From RFPW01 sp040401595 (GTDB lineage: Bacteria > Pseudomonadota > Gammaproteobacteria > Burkholderiales > Burkholderiaceae_E): a DNA stretch of 64,000 bases. This document shows, in pieces, positions 36,143-43,810 of the stretch. The stretch lies in the NCBI GenBank assembly GCA_040401595.1, contig JBBAOE010000020.1:7938-71937 (forward strand), written 5' to 3'. Every line of letters begins with the position of its first letter. Position 1 is the stretch's first letter. A program made the translations under genes and the position numbers. The notes below the pieces were generated by a model, which did not search any database, had not been told where the DNA came from, and saw only the letters and a list, made by a program, of their open reading frames with translations.

Positions 36143-37081
36143 ATGAATCTTCTGCCGAATGTCCTGATCAGCGAGGTCGGACCACGCGATGGACTGCAAT
36201 CGGTCTCAGCCATCATGCCAACCGAAGCCAAACTGCGGTGGATAGATGCGATGGTGGCCAGTGGGATCCGGGAGATCGAAGTGACCTCATTCGTTCCGGC
36301 CAGATTGCTGCCGCAAATGGCTGATGCGGCCGAGATCGTGCGCCACGCCCTGAAGCATCCCAGTCTGACCGTCATGGCCCTGGTTCCAAACCTGCGGGGG
36401 GCCCAAGCCGCTTTCGCTGCGGGAGTCCACAAGATCACGATCCCGGTCTCGGCCAGTCGGGCGCACTCACTCGCCAATGTTCGAAAGACGCCCACGGAAA
36501 TGGTGGATGAAGTCCGGGCCATCGTCGCCTTGCGCAACCAACTGGCTCCCCATGTCATGATCGAAGCGGGTATCGCGACTGCATTCGGCTGCACGCTGCA
36601 AGGTGTCGTTTCGGAAGACGAAGTGGTGCAACTTGCAGAACAGGTCATCGAAGCCGGAGCAGATGAGTCGGGACTCTCCGACACGACCGGAATGGCCAAT
36701 CCTGCCCAGATCCGCAGGCTGTTTGATCGGGTTCGAAGCGTCATTGGCGACCGGACCGGTGCCGCGCATCTTCACAACACGCGCGGCCTCGGCCTGGCCA
36801 ATTGTCTTGCCGCCTATGAGGCTGGAGTGCGTACCTTCGACAGTTCGATGGCGGGACTGGGGGGATGTCCCTTCGCACCCGGCGCGTCGGGCAACGTCGT
36901 CACCGAGGACCTGGTGTTTATGTTCGAAGCCATTGGTATTCAGACCGGTATCGATCTGCCTGCGCTGTTTGCCGCCCGCGTACACCTGGCAGAGGGATTG
37001 CCCGGAGAACCGCTGTACGGAATGACCCCCTTGGCTGGACTGCCCAAAGGCTGGGTTAGCCGCGGGAGTCCACATGTCTGA
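36143..37081 (+). CDS. Hydroxymethylglutaryl-CoA lyase
   Basis: A 312-residue TIM-barrel lyase of the HMG-CoA lyase family, cleaving HMG-CoA to acetoacetate and acetyl-CoA, as in leucine degradation. Metal and catalytic residues: ISEVGPRDGLQS near the N-terminus, HLHNTRGLGLAN (HxH ligands) and GGCPFAPGASGN with the catalytic cysteine. The TTG three codons earlier is an alternative start. Its stop overlaps the CaiB start by eight bases, so the two are translationally coupled. Paralogues act on 3-hydroxy-3-methyl or citramalyl-type CoA esters. Confidence 0.9.
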   Translation: MNLLPNVLISEVGPRDGLQSVSAIMPTEAKLRWIDAMVASGIREIEVTSFVPARLLPQMADAAEIVRHALKHPSLTVMALVPNLRGAQAAFAAGVHKITIPVSASRAHSLANVRKTPTEMVDEVRAIVALRNQLAPHVMIEAGIATAFGCTLQGVVSEDEVVQLAEQVIEAGADESGLSDTTGMANPAQIRRLFDRVRSVIGDRTGAAHLHNTRGLGLANCLAAYEAGVRTFDSSMAGLGGCPFAPGASGNVVTEDLVFMFEAIGIQTGIDLPALFAARVHLAEGLPGEPLYGMTPLAGLPKGWVSRGSPHV

Positions 37082-38144
37082 ACAGGCGCAACCCTATCGC
37101 GGAGTTCGCGTGGTCGAATTCACCCACATGGTCATGGGGCCGACCTGTGGCATGGTCCTTGGTGACCTGGGCGCGGAAGTCATCAAGGTCGAATCGATCG
37201 GACAGGGTCGCCACGGCGACACCACCCGCAACCTGATCGGCTCAGGCGCAGGGTTTTTCCCCTTGTTCAACCGGAACAAAAAGAGCCTGGCCATTGATCT
37301 GCAAACTCCGGAGGGTCACGAAGCCGTCCTGCGCCTGATCGCGACCGCCGATATCGTCAGCGAGAACTTCAAGCCTGGCACGATGGCCAAGTTGGGGCTC
37401 GACTACGCAAGCCTGAAGACGCTCAACCCGCGGCTCATCTACGTCAGCCTGAAAGGGTTCCTGCCCGGTCCTTACGAGCAACGCACCGCACTCGACGAAG
37501 TCGTGCAGATGATGGGGGGACTTGCATACATGACCGGTCGACCTGGCGACCCTCTGCGGGCGGGTTCGAGCATCAACGACATCATGGGCGGCATGTTTGG
37601 CGCCATGGGGGCCATGGCAGCGCTTGCTGTGCGCGAACGAACCGGGCTGGGACAGGAGGTGCAAAGCGCCCTCTTCGAGAACAATGTGTTCCTAGTGGGT
37701 CAGCACATGATGCAGTTTGCAGTCACCGGCAAGGCAGCGGAACCCATGCCCGCACGAATCTCGGCCTGGGGTATCTACGACATCTTCAAAGTCAAAGACG
37801 ACGAGCAGATCTTTTTGGCAGTGGTCAGCGACACNNNNNNNNNNNNNNNNNNNNNNNNNNNNNNNNNNNNNNNNNNNNNNNNNNNNNNNNNNNNNNNNNN
37901 NNNNNNNNNNNNNNNNNNNNNNNNNNNNNNNNNNCTGGCGCCGATGTGCTTGCCCGATGGTCGGCCAACCCAGACGGTATTGATGCCGATCACGCTCGAC
38001 GGGAAGCGCCCGGGCGTGCGCCTGTCACCACCGAAATTGGGCGAACACACTTCCGAGATTCTGCGCGAGCTCGGCTATGACGATGCGCAGGTCGCGGCGC
38101 TCAACCCCTTGCCTGTTGAGCCCTCTGGCGGGACGTCACCATGA
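37074..38144 (+). CDS. CaiB/BaiF family CoA-transferase, interrupted by gap
   Basis: A class III CoA-transferase. The N-terminus VVEFTHMVMGPTCGMVLGDLGAEVIKVE and the catalytic aspartate in SSINDIMGG (Asp169, the family position) are intact. Residues after ~254 are lost in 100 N, and the last ~68 residues resume in frame with the family C-terminus PPKLGEHTSEILRELGYDDAQ. Family length (~400) suggests the true gap is longer than 100 bases. It is coupled to the HMG-CoA lyase and probably supplies or recovers its CoA ester. Confidence 0.88.
   Translation: MSEQAQPYRGVRVVEFTHMVMGPTCGMVLGDLGAEVIKVESIGQGRHGDTTRNLIGSGAGFFPLFNRNKKSLAIDLQTPEGHEAVLRLIATADIVSENFKPGTMAKLGLDYASLKTLNPRLIYVSLKGFLPGPYEQRTALDEVVQMMGGLAYMTGRPGDPLRAGSSINDIMGGMFGAMGAMAALAVRERTGLGQEVQSALFENNVFLVGQHMMQFAVTGKAAEPMPARISAWGIYDIFKVKDDEQIFLAVVSDXXXXXXXXXXXXXXXXXXXXXXXXXXXXXXXXXXLAPMCLPDGRPTQTVLMPITLDGKRPGVRLSPPKLGEHTSEILRELGYDDAQVAALNPLPVEPSGGTSP
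37835..37934. other. Assembly gap (100 N) inside the CoA-transferase gene
   Basis: Exactly 100 N of unknown true length. The flanks show no shared end sequence. The CaiB frame happens to continue on both sides. Confidence 0.98.
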
Positions 38145-38195
38145 CCCGACGCCCAATCCTCGCGCAAACCTGGCCGGATCGAGCCATCCGCAGAT

Positions 38196-38639
38196 TCAGA
38201 CCTGAAGCAAGGCGGTACTGACCCAGCGCGTCAAATCGGACGCCGACATCGCCCCGGCCTGCCGGACCATCTCGCGGCCACCCGCAAAGACCGCCAACGT
38301 GGGGATACTTCGAATGTTGTGCCTGCCTGCCAGTACCTGTTCGACCTCAGTATTCACCTTCACAAAACGCGCCTGACCATGCAGGTCCTGGCTGACCTTT
38401 TCAAAGGCTGGCGCCATCATCCGGCAAGGACCACACCAAGGCGCCCAAAAATCCACCACCAGGGGCAAATCGCTCTTGAGCAGCTGGGCCTCAAATGCGG
38501 ATTGATTCAGATTGTCGGGGTGCGCCGCGAGTAGCGGCTGATGACATTTGCCACAGTCTGGGTCAGCCTTGAGCTTGTCCTTGGGTGCCCGATTGGTCGC
38601 ATTGCAATGTGGGCAAACGAGATGGAGGTTTTCAGTCAT
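38196..38639 (-). CDS. trxC: Thioredoxin 2 (TrxC)
   Basis: A 147-residue thioredoxin with the N-terminal zinc ribbon (CPHC...CGKC) that defines Trx2, then a thioredoxin fold with WAPWCGPCRM. ATG 38639 overlaps the methyltransferase stop as ATGA and is in the position of the Trx2 N-terminus. Third gene of the leftward persulfide operon. In addition to disulfide reduction, thioredoxins reduce persulfides to release sulfide, which fits the dioxygenase and BigR context. Confidence 0.93.
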   Translation of the reverse strand: MTENLHLVCPHCNATNRAPKDKLKADPDCGKCHQPLLAAHPDNLNQSAFEAQLLKSDLPLVVDFWAPWCGPCRMMAPAFEKVSQDLHGQARFVKVNTEVEQVLAGRHNIRSIPTLAVFAGGREMVRQAGAMSASDLTRWVSTALLQV

Positions 38640-39253
38640 GGTTTCCTCGCGACAAAACCCACCAAAGCGGACATGCCACTGTGGCCTGAACCCTCCTGGA
38701 TGGTGGTTTCGTAGGTTTCGCACACCTGGATGTCAAAGCCAGAAAATGCCTCGCGCAACAATGCCTCGTCATACAGGTGTTCCAGTTTGCCAGGCCCACC
38801 CGTCCTGAAGCTCAGCTGGTTTTTGCCATAGCCCTGGATGACCAGTAGACCGCCTGGCTTCAGGCTGTGCTTGATGCGCTCGAACAAATCAGCCCGTTCG
38901 GTTGGCGTGGCAAACTGAAAAAAGATACCGGCAACCAGATCGTAGTGTTCAGGTTGCCACGCAAAGGACTGCCAGTCGCTGCACACAAAGTTGACCTCGA
39001 CCCCATGCTTCGCGGCCAGCGCCTGCGCCTTGGATATGGCCGGCGGGGAGAAGTCGAAGGCGTCAACGATCAACCCCTGGCGGGCCAGCCATACGCTGTT
39101 TCGACCCTCACCATCAGCAATGGCCAGGGCATTACCTGGCCGAAAACGATGCGCTTGCGATGCCAAAAAGGCATTGGGCTCTTCGCCAAATAAATACTCG
39201 GGTGTGGCGAACCGTTTGTCCCACATTTCTTGAGGATAGGTGAATCCAGACAT
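38636..39253 (-). CDS. Class I SAM-dependent methyltransferase, TehB-like
   Basis: A 205-residue small-molecule methyltransferase. It starts WDKRFATPEYLFGEEPN, a TehB/thiopurine-methyltransferase-like N-terminus, and its SAM site is ALAIADGEGRNSVWLA with FDFSPPAISKAQALA next. It lies two bases after the dioxygenase stop and overlaps trxC, so it belongs tightly to the persulfide operon. Thiol or sulfide (or tellurite/selenite) methylation is a reasonable inference; the sequence alone does not show the acceptor. Confidence 0.85.
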   Translation of the reverse strand: MSGFTYPQEMWDKRFATPEYLFGEEPNAFLASQAHRFRPGNALAIADGEGRNSVWLARQGLIVDAFDFSPPAISKAQALAAKHGVEVNFVCSDWQSFAWQPEHYDLVAGIFFQFATPTERADLFERIKHSLKPGGLLVIQGYGKNQLSFRTGGPGKLEHLYDEALLREAFSGFDIQVCETYETTIQEGSGHSGMSALVGFVARKP

Positions 39254-39255
39254 CG

Positions 39256-40131
39256 TTAGAGTGCGTTTAGAGGTATTTTGAGGTAGGCGATTCCGTTACT
39301 TTCCTTGGGCGGCATCTCGCCCGCGCGGATATTAATTTGAACCGCGGGAAGGATCAGTGCCGGCATTTCGAGCGTTGCATCGCGACGGGTACGCATCTCC
39401 ACAAACTGGGCTTCGGCAATGCCGTCGTGAACATGAATATTCTTTTCCCGCTGCTCAGCCACCGTGGTTTCGAACGCAACTTCACGCTGGTTGGGAGGGT
39501 AGTCGTGGCACATGAACAAACGGGTCTGCGGGGGCAGACTCAAGAGCTTCTGCACCGAAGCATATAAGGTCCTGGCATCACCACCGGGAAAGTCACAACG
39601 CGCGGTGCCCACATCCGGCATGAACAGGGTATCCCCCACGAACACCGCATCCCCAATCGCATAGGCAATACAGGCGGGGGTGTGACCCGGCACGTAGATC
39701 ACCTTGCCTGTTAGTTCGCCGATCTTGAACGTCTCTCCGTCGGCCAGCAGATGATCGAACTGTGAGCCGTCGGTCTTGAACTCGGGCTCCAGATTGAAAA
39801 TGCCTTTGAACACGTCCTGCACGTGGGTGATCTGATTGCCGATGGCGGTCATGCCACCGAGTTGTTGCTTCAGATAAGGCGCCGCGCTCAAGTGGTCGGC
39901 GTGGGCGTGCGTTTCCAAAATCCAAGCCACTGTCAGGTGGTTGGACTTGACGTAGTCGATGACGCGGTCGGCTGAGTGAGTCTTGGTGCGGCCAGACTTG
40001 GGGTCATAGTCCAGCACCGAATCAATGACCGCGCAGGCACTGCCAGGCCCTTGATGGACCACGTAGGTCACCGTCCAGGTGGCCTCATCGAAGACACCGT
40101 GCACGCGAGGGGTTGGCGCCGCTGTCGTCAT
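39256..40131 (-). CDS. Persulfide dioxygenase-like MBL-fold protein (ETHE1/Blh type)
   Basis: A 291-residue metallo-beta-lactamase-fold enzyme. Ligands: ETHAHADHLSAA (HxHxDH), VPGHTPACIAY and GDTLFMPDVGTARCDFPGG, and FMCHDYPPN, the ETHE1-type ending. Such enzymes use mononuclear iron to oxidise glutathione persulfide to sulfite. GGAG six bases before the ATG supports the start. It leads the leftward operon and shares a divergent, palindrome-covered promoter region with a BigR-type repressor, matching the bigR-blh arrangement known from Xylella and Agrobacterium. No rhodanese or DUF442 domain is fused. Confidence 0.92.
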   Translation of the reverse strand: MTTAAPTPRVHGVFDEATWTVTYVVHQGPGSACAVIDSVLDYDPKSGRTKTHSADRVIDYVKSNHLTVAWILETHAHADHLSAAPYLKQQLGGMTAIGNQITHVQDVFKGIFNLEPEFKTDGSQFDHLLADGETFKIGELTGKVIYVPGHTPACIAYAIGDAVFVGDTLFMPDVGTARCDFPGGDARTLYASVQKLLSLPPQTRLFMCHDYPPNQREVAFETTVAEQREKNIHVHDGIAEAQFVEMRTRRDATLEMPALILPAVQINIRAGEMPPKESNGIAYLKIPLNAL

Positions 40132-40158
40132 CCTAGACTCCTTAGTTTATATCTCTAT

Positions 40159-40187
40159 ACTATATTGACAGATAAATTCAAAGTCAA
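40159..40187 (-). promoter_or_regulatory. Promoter of the persulfide dioxygenase operon
   Basis: Reading leftward: -35 TTGACT (40187-40182), 17-base spacer, -10 TATAGT (40164-40159), and the dioxygenase ATG starts at 40131. Close to the sigma-70 consensus. It overlaps the rightward promoter, so the two compete and can share one repressor. Confidence 0.7.
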
Positions 40188-40193
40188 TAGACT
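40165..40193 (+). promoter_or_regulatory. Promoter of bigR and the sulfur-transport operon
   Basis: -35 TTGACA (40165-40170, perfect), 17-base spacer, -10 TAGACT (40188-40193). The bigR ATG is at 40222. Both elements lie in the arms of the candidate operator. Confidence 0.7.
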
Positions 40194-40221
40194 ATACGCT
40201 CCTAAATCATAGAAGGCTCGG

Positions 40222-40548
40222 ATGAACGTCCTCTCGGTCGAACTTGAGCAGATGCAAGACGCTGCGGAGCAGGCATGCAAACTGATGAAGGTCCTCGCTA
40301 ACCCGGACCGCCTGATGATTCTCTGCCAACTATCCCGAGGAGAGATGCGCGTGGGGGACATCGAAACGCTGCTGGGCATCGTGCAGCCCACGCTTTCTCA
40401 GCAACTCACCGTGCTGCGCGAAGACGGCCTGGTCAGTACGCGCCGCGAGGGTAAGAGCATTTACTACAGGGTCAATAGTCCCCAGGCCCTTGCGGTGCTT
40501 GAGGTTCTCTACAACCAGTTCTGCACTCCCAGCGAGGATGCCCCATGA
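40222..40548 (+). CDS. bigR: ArsR-family persulfide-responsive repressor, BigR/SqrR type
   Basis: A 108-residue winged-helix ArsR protein. Cys35 (in LCQLSRGE) and Cys101 (NQFC) are 66 residues apart, the same spacing as the reactive pair of BigR (Cys42/108) and SqrR; a third cysteine is Cys19. The recognition helix region is VGDIETLLGIVQPTLSQQL. No metal-binding ELCVCDL motif is seen, so arsenic sensing is unlikely. Persulfides are expected to bridge the cysteines and release the DNA. It is divergent from the dioxygenase operon and overlaps the next gene as ATGA. Confidence 0.9.
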   Translation: MNVLSVELEQMQDAAEQACKLMKVLANPDRLMILCQLSRGEMRVGDIETLLGIVQPTLSQQLTVLREDGLVSTRREGKSIYYRVNSPQALAVLEVLYNQFCTPSEDAP

Positions 40549-40979
40549 CGATCGACTGGACACACTTCACCCCATGGGGGTCTCTGGGCGGTGGCCTATT
40601 GCTCGGAGCGGCCTCAGCCCTCTTCATCCTGATCAATGGTCGCATTCTGGGCATCAGCGGCATTTTGGGCGGCTTACTTGCGCCACGCAGCGGTGACGTC
40701 GCTTGGCGACTCGCGTTTTTACTTGGAATGGCAGCCGCGCCGTTGGTCGCAGCTTCCCTGTTTCCTGAGGCTATCGCCGTACCGCGGATCGATGCAGGGT
40801 ATCTGACCATCGCTGGGGCTGGGCTCCTCGTTGGATTCGGCACCCGGTTCGGCTCGGGTTGTACCAGCGGACATGGCGTATGCGGTTTGTCGCGACTCTC
40901 CCCCCGTTCCCTGGTGTCCACGCTCACGTTCATGGGCGCCGGGTTTTTGACGGTTTACGTGGTACGCCACCTCATCTAA
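40545..40979 (+). CDS. YeeE/YedE family transporter half (PmpA-like)
   Basis: A 144-residue membrane protein with about four helices. The motif GFGTRFGSGCTSGHGVCGLSRLSPRS carries the cysteines used by YeeE/TsuA-type thiosulfate and sulfur-ion channels. Half-length halves of this type occur in pairs downstream of bigR or sqrR and were called PmpA/PmpB. Its ATGA overlap with bigR indicates translational coupling. Likely moves a reduced sulfur species across the inner membrane; the direction is not visible. Confidence 0.9.
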   Translation: MTIDWTHFTPWGSLGGGLLLGAASALFILINGRILGISGILGGLLAPRSGDVAWRLAFLLGMAAAPLVAASLFPEAIAVPRIDAGYLTIAGAGLLVGFGTRFGSGCTSGHGVCGLSRLSPRSLVSTLTFMGAGFLTVYVVRHLI

Positions 40980-41000
40980 AGCGCGAAAGGCAGCTAAAAC

Positions 41001-41435
41001 ATGCGACATCGTCTGACTGAGTTCCTGGTGGGTCTCCTCTTCGGTATTGGATTGCTGCTCTCGGGCATGACGGACCCAGGCAAGGTGCTGGGTTTTCTGG
41101 ACCTGTTCGGCAACTGGGACCCCTCATTGGCCCTCGTGATGGGCGGCGCCATTGGCGTTGGCGTCTTTGCATTTACCCTCGCCAAAAAGCGGACTGTCAG
41201 CTTTCTGGGCGGTGTCATGCGCCTGCCGACGTCCAGCCAGATCGACCGCCGATTGATCGTCGGCGCCCTGCTATTCGGCGCTGGTTGGGGCCTGGCTGGG
41301 TTTTGCCCCGGACCAGCGCTGGTTTCGCTGGCCGCAGGTCAACCCAAGGCCGCAGTCTTCGTCGCCTTCATGGTGGCAGGCATGATTATTTTTGAAGTAA
41401 TCGATCGCCACTCGCAACCGACCCGGACAGGTTAA
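41001..41435 (+). CDS. YeeE/YedE family transporter half (PmpB-like)
   Basis: A 144-residue membrane protein of the second half type (often DUF6691). Four helices are likely. The C-terminal motif GAGWGLAGFCPGPALVSLA contains the cysteine of the family. It follows the first half by 21 bases, and the two together would equal one full YeeE. Part of the BigR operon. Confidence 0.9.
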   Translation: MRHRLTEFLVGLLFGIGLLLSGMTDPGKVLGFLDLFGNWDPSLALVMGGAIGVGVFAFTLAKKRTVSFLGGVMRLPTSSQIDRRLIVGALLFGAGWGLAGFCPGPALVSLAAGQPKAAVFVAFMVAGMIIFEVIDRHSQPTRTG

Positions 41436-41485
41436 ACCGAGCTCCGAAGCAAGACGGACCCGCTCATGGATAACGTGGTTGATCG

Positions 41486-43231
41486 ATGAAGCAGGCCTTC
41501 TTCTGGCGAACATGGTTGCCGACTCTGCCCATACTGGATTGGGGCCGCCGATACGACCGTGAGACCTTGATGGGCGATCTGGTGGCTGCACTGATCGTGA
41601 CGATCATGCTGATTCCGCAAAGTCTAGCCTACGCAATGCTGGCCGGACTCCCCCCTGAAGTGGGGTTGTACGCCAGCGTTGCACCGCTGATTTTTTACGC
41701 GATGTTGGGTACCAGCCGCGTTCTGGCCGTCGGACCGGTTGCGGTGGTCTCGCTTATGACTGCAGCGGCCATCGGCCAGCACGCGACTGCGGGCTCTCCC
41801 CAATACTGGGCGGTAGCGATCACCTTAGCCTTTGTGTCCGGTCTTATCCTCTTGCTGATGGGCGTTTTGCGTCTGGGTTTTCTGGCTAACTTCCTGAGTC
41901 ACCCGGTGGTCTCGGGCTTCATCTCCGCCTCGGCTCTGTTGATTGCCACCAGCCAGCTCAAGACGCTGATGGGCGTCAAGGCCGAGGGCCACAGCTTCAT
42001 TGAACTGGTAATTGCTCTCGCACAACAGGCGCCCAACACCCACCTGCTCACACTGGCCATGGGTGTGACGGCGACCGCATTTTTATTCTGGGTGCGCAAA
42101 CGATTGAAGCCCTTGTTGTTGCGTCGGGGGCTCAGCCAGAACCTAGCCGACATGCTCGCAAAAGCAGGACCTGTTGCGGCAATCGCAGCAACCACTCTCC
42201 TGACTTGGGCGCTGGGGTGGCATACCCAGGGCGTGAAGATCGTCGGTAGCGTGCCGCAAGGTTTGCCGCCCCTAACGCTGCCGGTCTGGGATCTGGCGCT
42301 ATGGCGAGAGCTGGCGGTACCTGCGCTGCTGATCAGCGTGGTGGGGTTTGTGGAATCGGTTTCGGTCGGTCAGACGCTCGCGGCCAAAAGGCGGCAACGC
42401 ATCGAGCCCGATCAAGAACTCGTGGCACTGGGTGCGAGCAACCTATCCGCCGCCTTGACGGGAGGCTTTCCGGTCACGGGGGGTTTTGCACGCTCGGTGG
42501 TGAACTTTGATGCTGGAGCCCAAACGCCCGCAGCTGGCGTTTACACAGCCGTAGGCATCACGCTGGCCTCGCTGTTTTTGACGCCAGCACTCTTTTATCT
42601 CCCTCAAGCGGTTCTGGCCGCAACCATCATCGTGGCCGTGTTGTCCCTGGTCGATTTCGAGATCTTCAAACAAACCTGGGCATTCTCCAAAATCGACTTT
42701 ATTGCGGTTGTGACGACCTTAATAGCCACCTTACTCATCGGTGTCGAAATGGGTTTGGTCACTGGCGTCGCGGTATCGTTGGGACTGTTTATATTCCGAG
42801 CCAGTCGACCTCACATCGCGACCGTGGGCTTGGTACCCGGTACGGAACACTTTCGCAATGTGCTTCGACACCCTGTACGGGTGAGCCCCAGGCTGGTTTG
42901 CTTGCGGGTCGATGCCAGCATGTTCTTCGCCAACGCACGCAGTATTGAGGATCGAATCAATGCCGAAGTGGCCTCCCACCCTGGGCTTGAACATGTGCTG
43001 CTGCAATGTTCTGCGATCAACGACATTGACGCGAGCGCGCTGGAGAGTCTCGAAGCCATTGCCAGCCGGCTGAAAGACTCGGGCATTGCCCTGCATTTTT
43101 CCGAAATCAAGGGTCCGGTGATGGACAAGCTCAACACCACCCCCCTGCTCCAGCGCCTGCATGGTCAGGTCTTCTTAACCAACTATCAGGCCATCCAGAC
43201 GCTCACCCCGGAAATCATTCAACCGACCTGA
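41486..43231 (+). CDS. SulP family inorganic anion transporter with STAS domain
   Basis: A 581-residue SLC26/SulP permease. The N-terminal YDRETLMGDLVAALIVTIMLIPQSLAYAML is the family start, followed by LYASVAPLIFYAMLGTSR and ~10 more membrane segments. The C-terminal STAS domain begins near residue 470 (SPRLVCLRVDASMFFANAR). Close family members carry sulfate, bicarbonate or other anions. It follows the second YeeE half by 50 bases in the same direction, so it may export sulfate/sulfite from persulfide oxidation or import sulfate. Its position rather than its sequence suggests a sulfur substrate. Confidence 0.9.
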   Translation: MKQAFFWRTWLPTLPILDWGRRYDRETLMGDLVAALIVTIMLIPQSLAYAMLAGLPPEVGLYASVAPLIFYAMLGTSRVLAVGPVAVVSLMTAAAIGQHATAGSPQYWAVAITLAFVSGLILLLMGVLRLGFLANFLSHPVVSGFISASALLIATSQLKTLMGVKAEGHSFIELVIALAQQAPNTHLLTLAMGVTATAFLFWVRKRLKPLLLRRGLSQNLADMLAKAGPVAAIAATTLLTWALGWHTQGVKIVGSVPQGLPPLTLPVWDLALWRELAVPALLISVVGFVESVSVGQTLAAKRRQRIEPDQELVALGASNLSAALTGGFPVTGGFARSVVNFDAGAQTPAAGVYTAVGITLASLFLTPALFYLPQAVLAATIIVAVLSLVDFEIFKQTWAFSKIDFIAVVTTLIATLLIGVEMGLVTGVAVSLGLFIFRASRPHIATVGLVPGTEHFRNVLRHPVRVSPRLVCLRVDASMFFANARSIEDRINAEVASHPGLEHVLLQCSAINDIDASALESLEAIASRLKDSGIALHFSEIKGPVMDKLNTTPLLQRLHGQVFLTNYQAIQTLTPEIIQPT

Positions 43232-43294
43232 CTCGAGTCACTGAGGTCTTCGTCGATCCACGGGCTCAGCACGGTCCTGACCGTCACACCAGCC

Positions 43295-43693
43295 TTAGAC
43301 CAAACCACGGACGTGATCCAACAACCGCTCCAGTAATGCCCCATTGGTCTCGGTTTTGATACTACCGATCGCGTCGACCAGTACCGCGTGGATTTCTTCG
43401 GGGCCGACGGGTTCCATGTCCCACTGGGGAAATACGCGTTCGGGTTCATCGAAGTTAGCGCCCAGAATCACCAGACTGTCATGACGGGGATCCCGGCGGA
43501 TCCTGTCCATCAGATGCTGTAGCGCTTGTGGGGGGCCTTCTAGCCATTGGAAATAAAGGCCACTGCCGTACACGAGAAGACCGGTAATGCCATGGATGGC
43601 GTTATTGCGCCGTGACACCGATATGATCTGGCGCAAGGCCTCCCCATCGAGATCCGGATTGCCGCGACTACAGTACGAGATGCTGTCAAGCAT
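43295..43693 (-). CDS. BLUF-domain blue-light sensor, short form
   Basis: A 132-residue protein that is a single FAD-binding BLUF domain plus a short C-terminal extension. The photocycle residues line up with AppA: Tyr7, Asn31 and Gln49 have the same 24- and 42-residue spacing, and Trp91 and Met93 are in the expected FPQWDM loop. LEGPPQALQHLMDRIRRDPRHD completes the family signature. No output domain is attached, so it probably acts on a partner protein as in short BLUF proteins such as PixD or BlrB. It lies alone, convergent to the SulP gene. Confidence 0.92.
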   Translation of the reverse strand: MLDSISYCSRGNPDLDGEALRQIISVSRRNNAIHGITGLLVYGSGLYFQWLEGPPQALQHLMDRIRRDPRHDSLVILGANFDEPERVFPQWDMEPVGPEEIHAVLVDAIGSIKTETNGALLERLLDHVRGLV

Positions 43694-43810
43694 TTGAACT
43701 CGTCGGACTTGAGGGCTGGGAATCTGGGGCCGTTACCATTTAATCCTACAGTCTAAGGGCTGAGCAGGGCGCAGGCTTCGTGAGAATAAACGATCTGGAG
43801 GCGCTTGCGT

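Larger units (their letters stand above)
40156..40196. promoter_or_regulatory. Candidate BigR/SqrR operator
   Basis: A 14-bp inverted repeat with 12 of 14 matches: TATACTATATTGAC (40156-40169) and its partner GTCAATAGACTATA (40183-40196), 13 bases apart. The inner 7 bp (TATTGAC/GTCAATA) are perfect. It covers the -35 and -10 elements of both divergent promoters, the ideal place for an autorepressor. AT-rich dyad operators are known for BigR; binding here is inferred. Confidence 0.7.

Noticed and set aside
40222..40548. Arsenic-sensing ArsR
   Set aside because: No ELCVCDL-type metal motif; the cysteine spacing and sulfur neighbours fit a BigR-type persulfide sensor, and the ars genes are 20 kb away.
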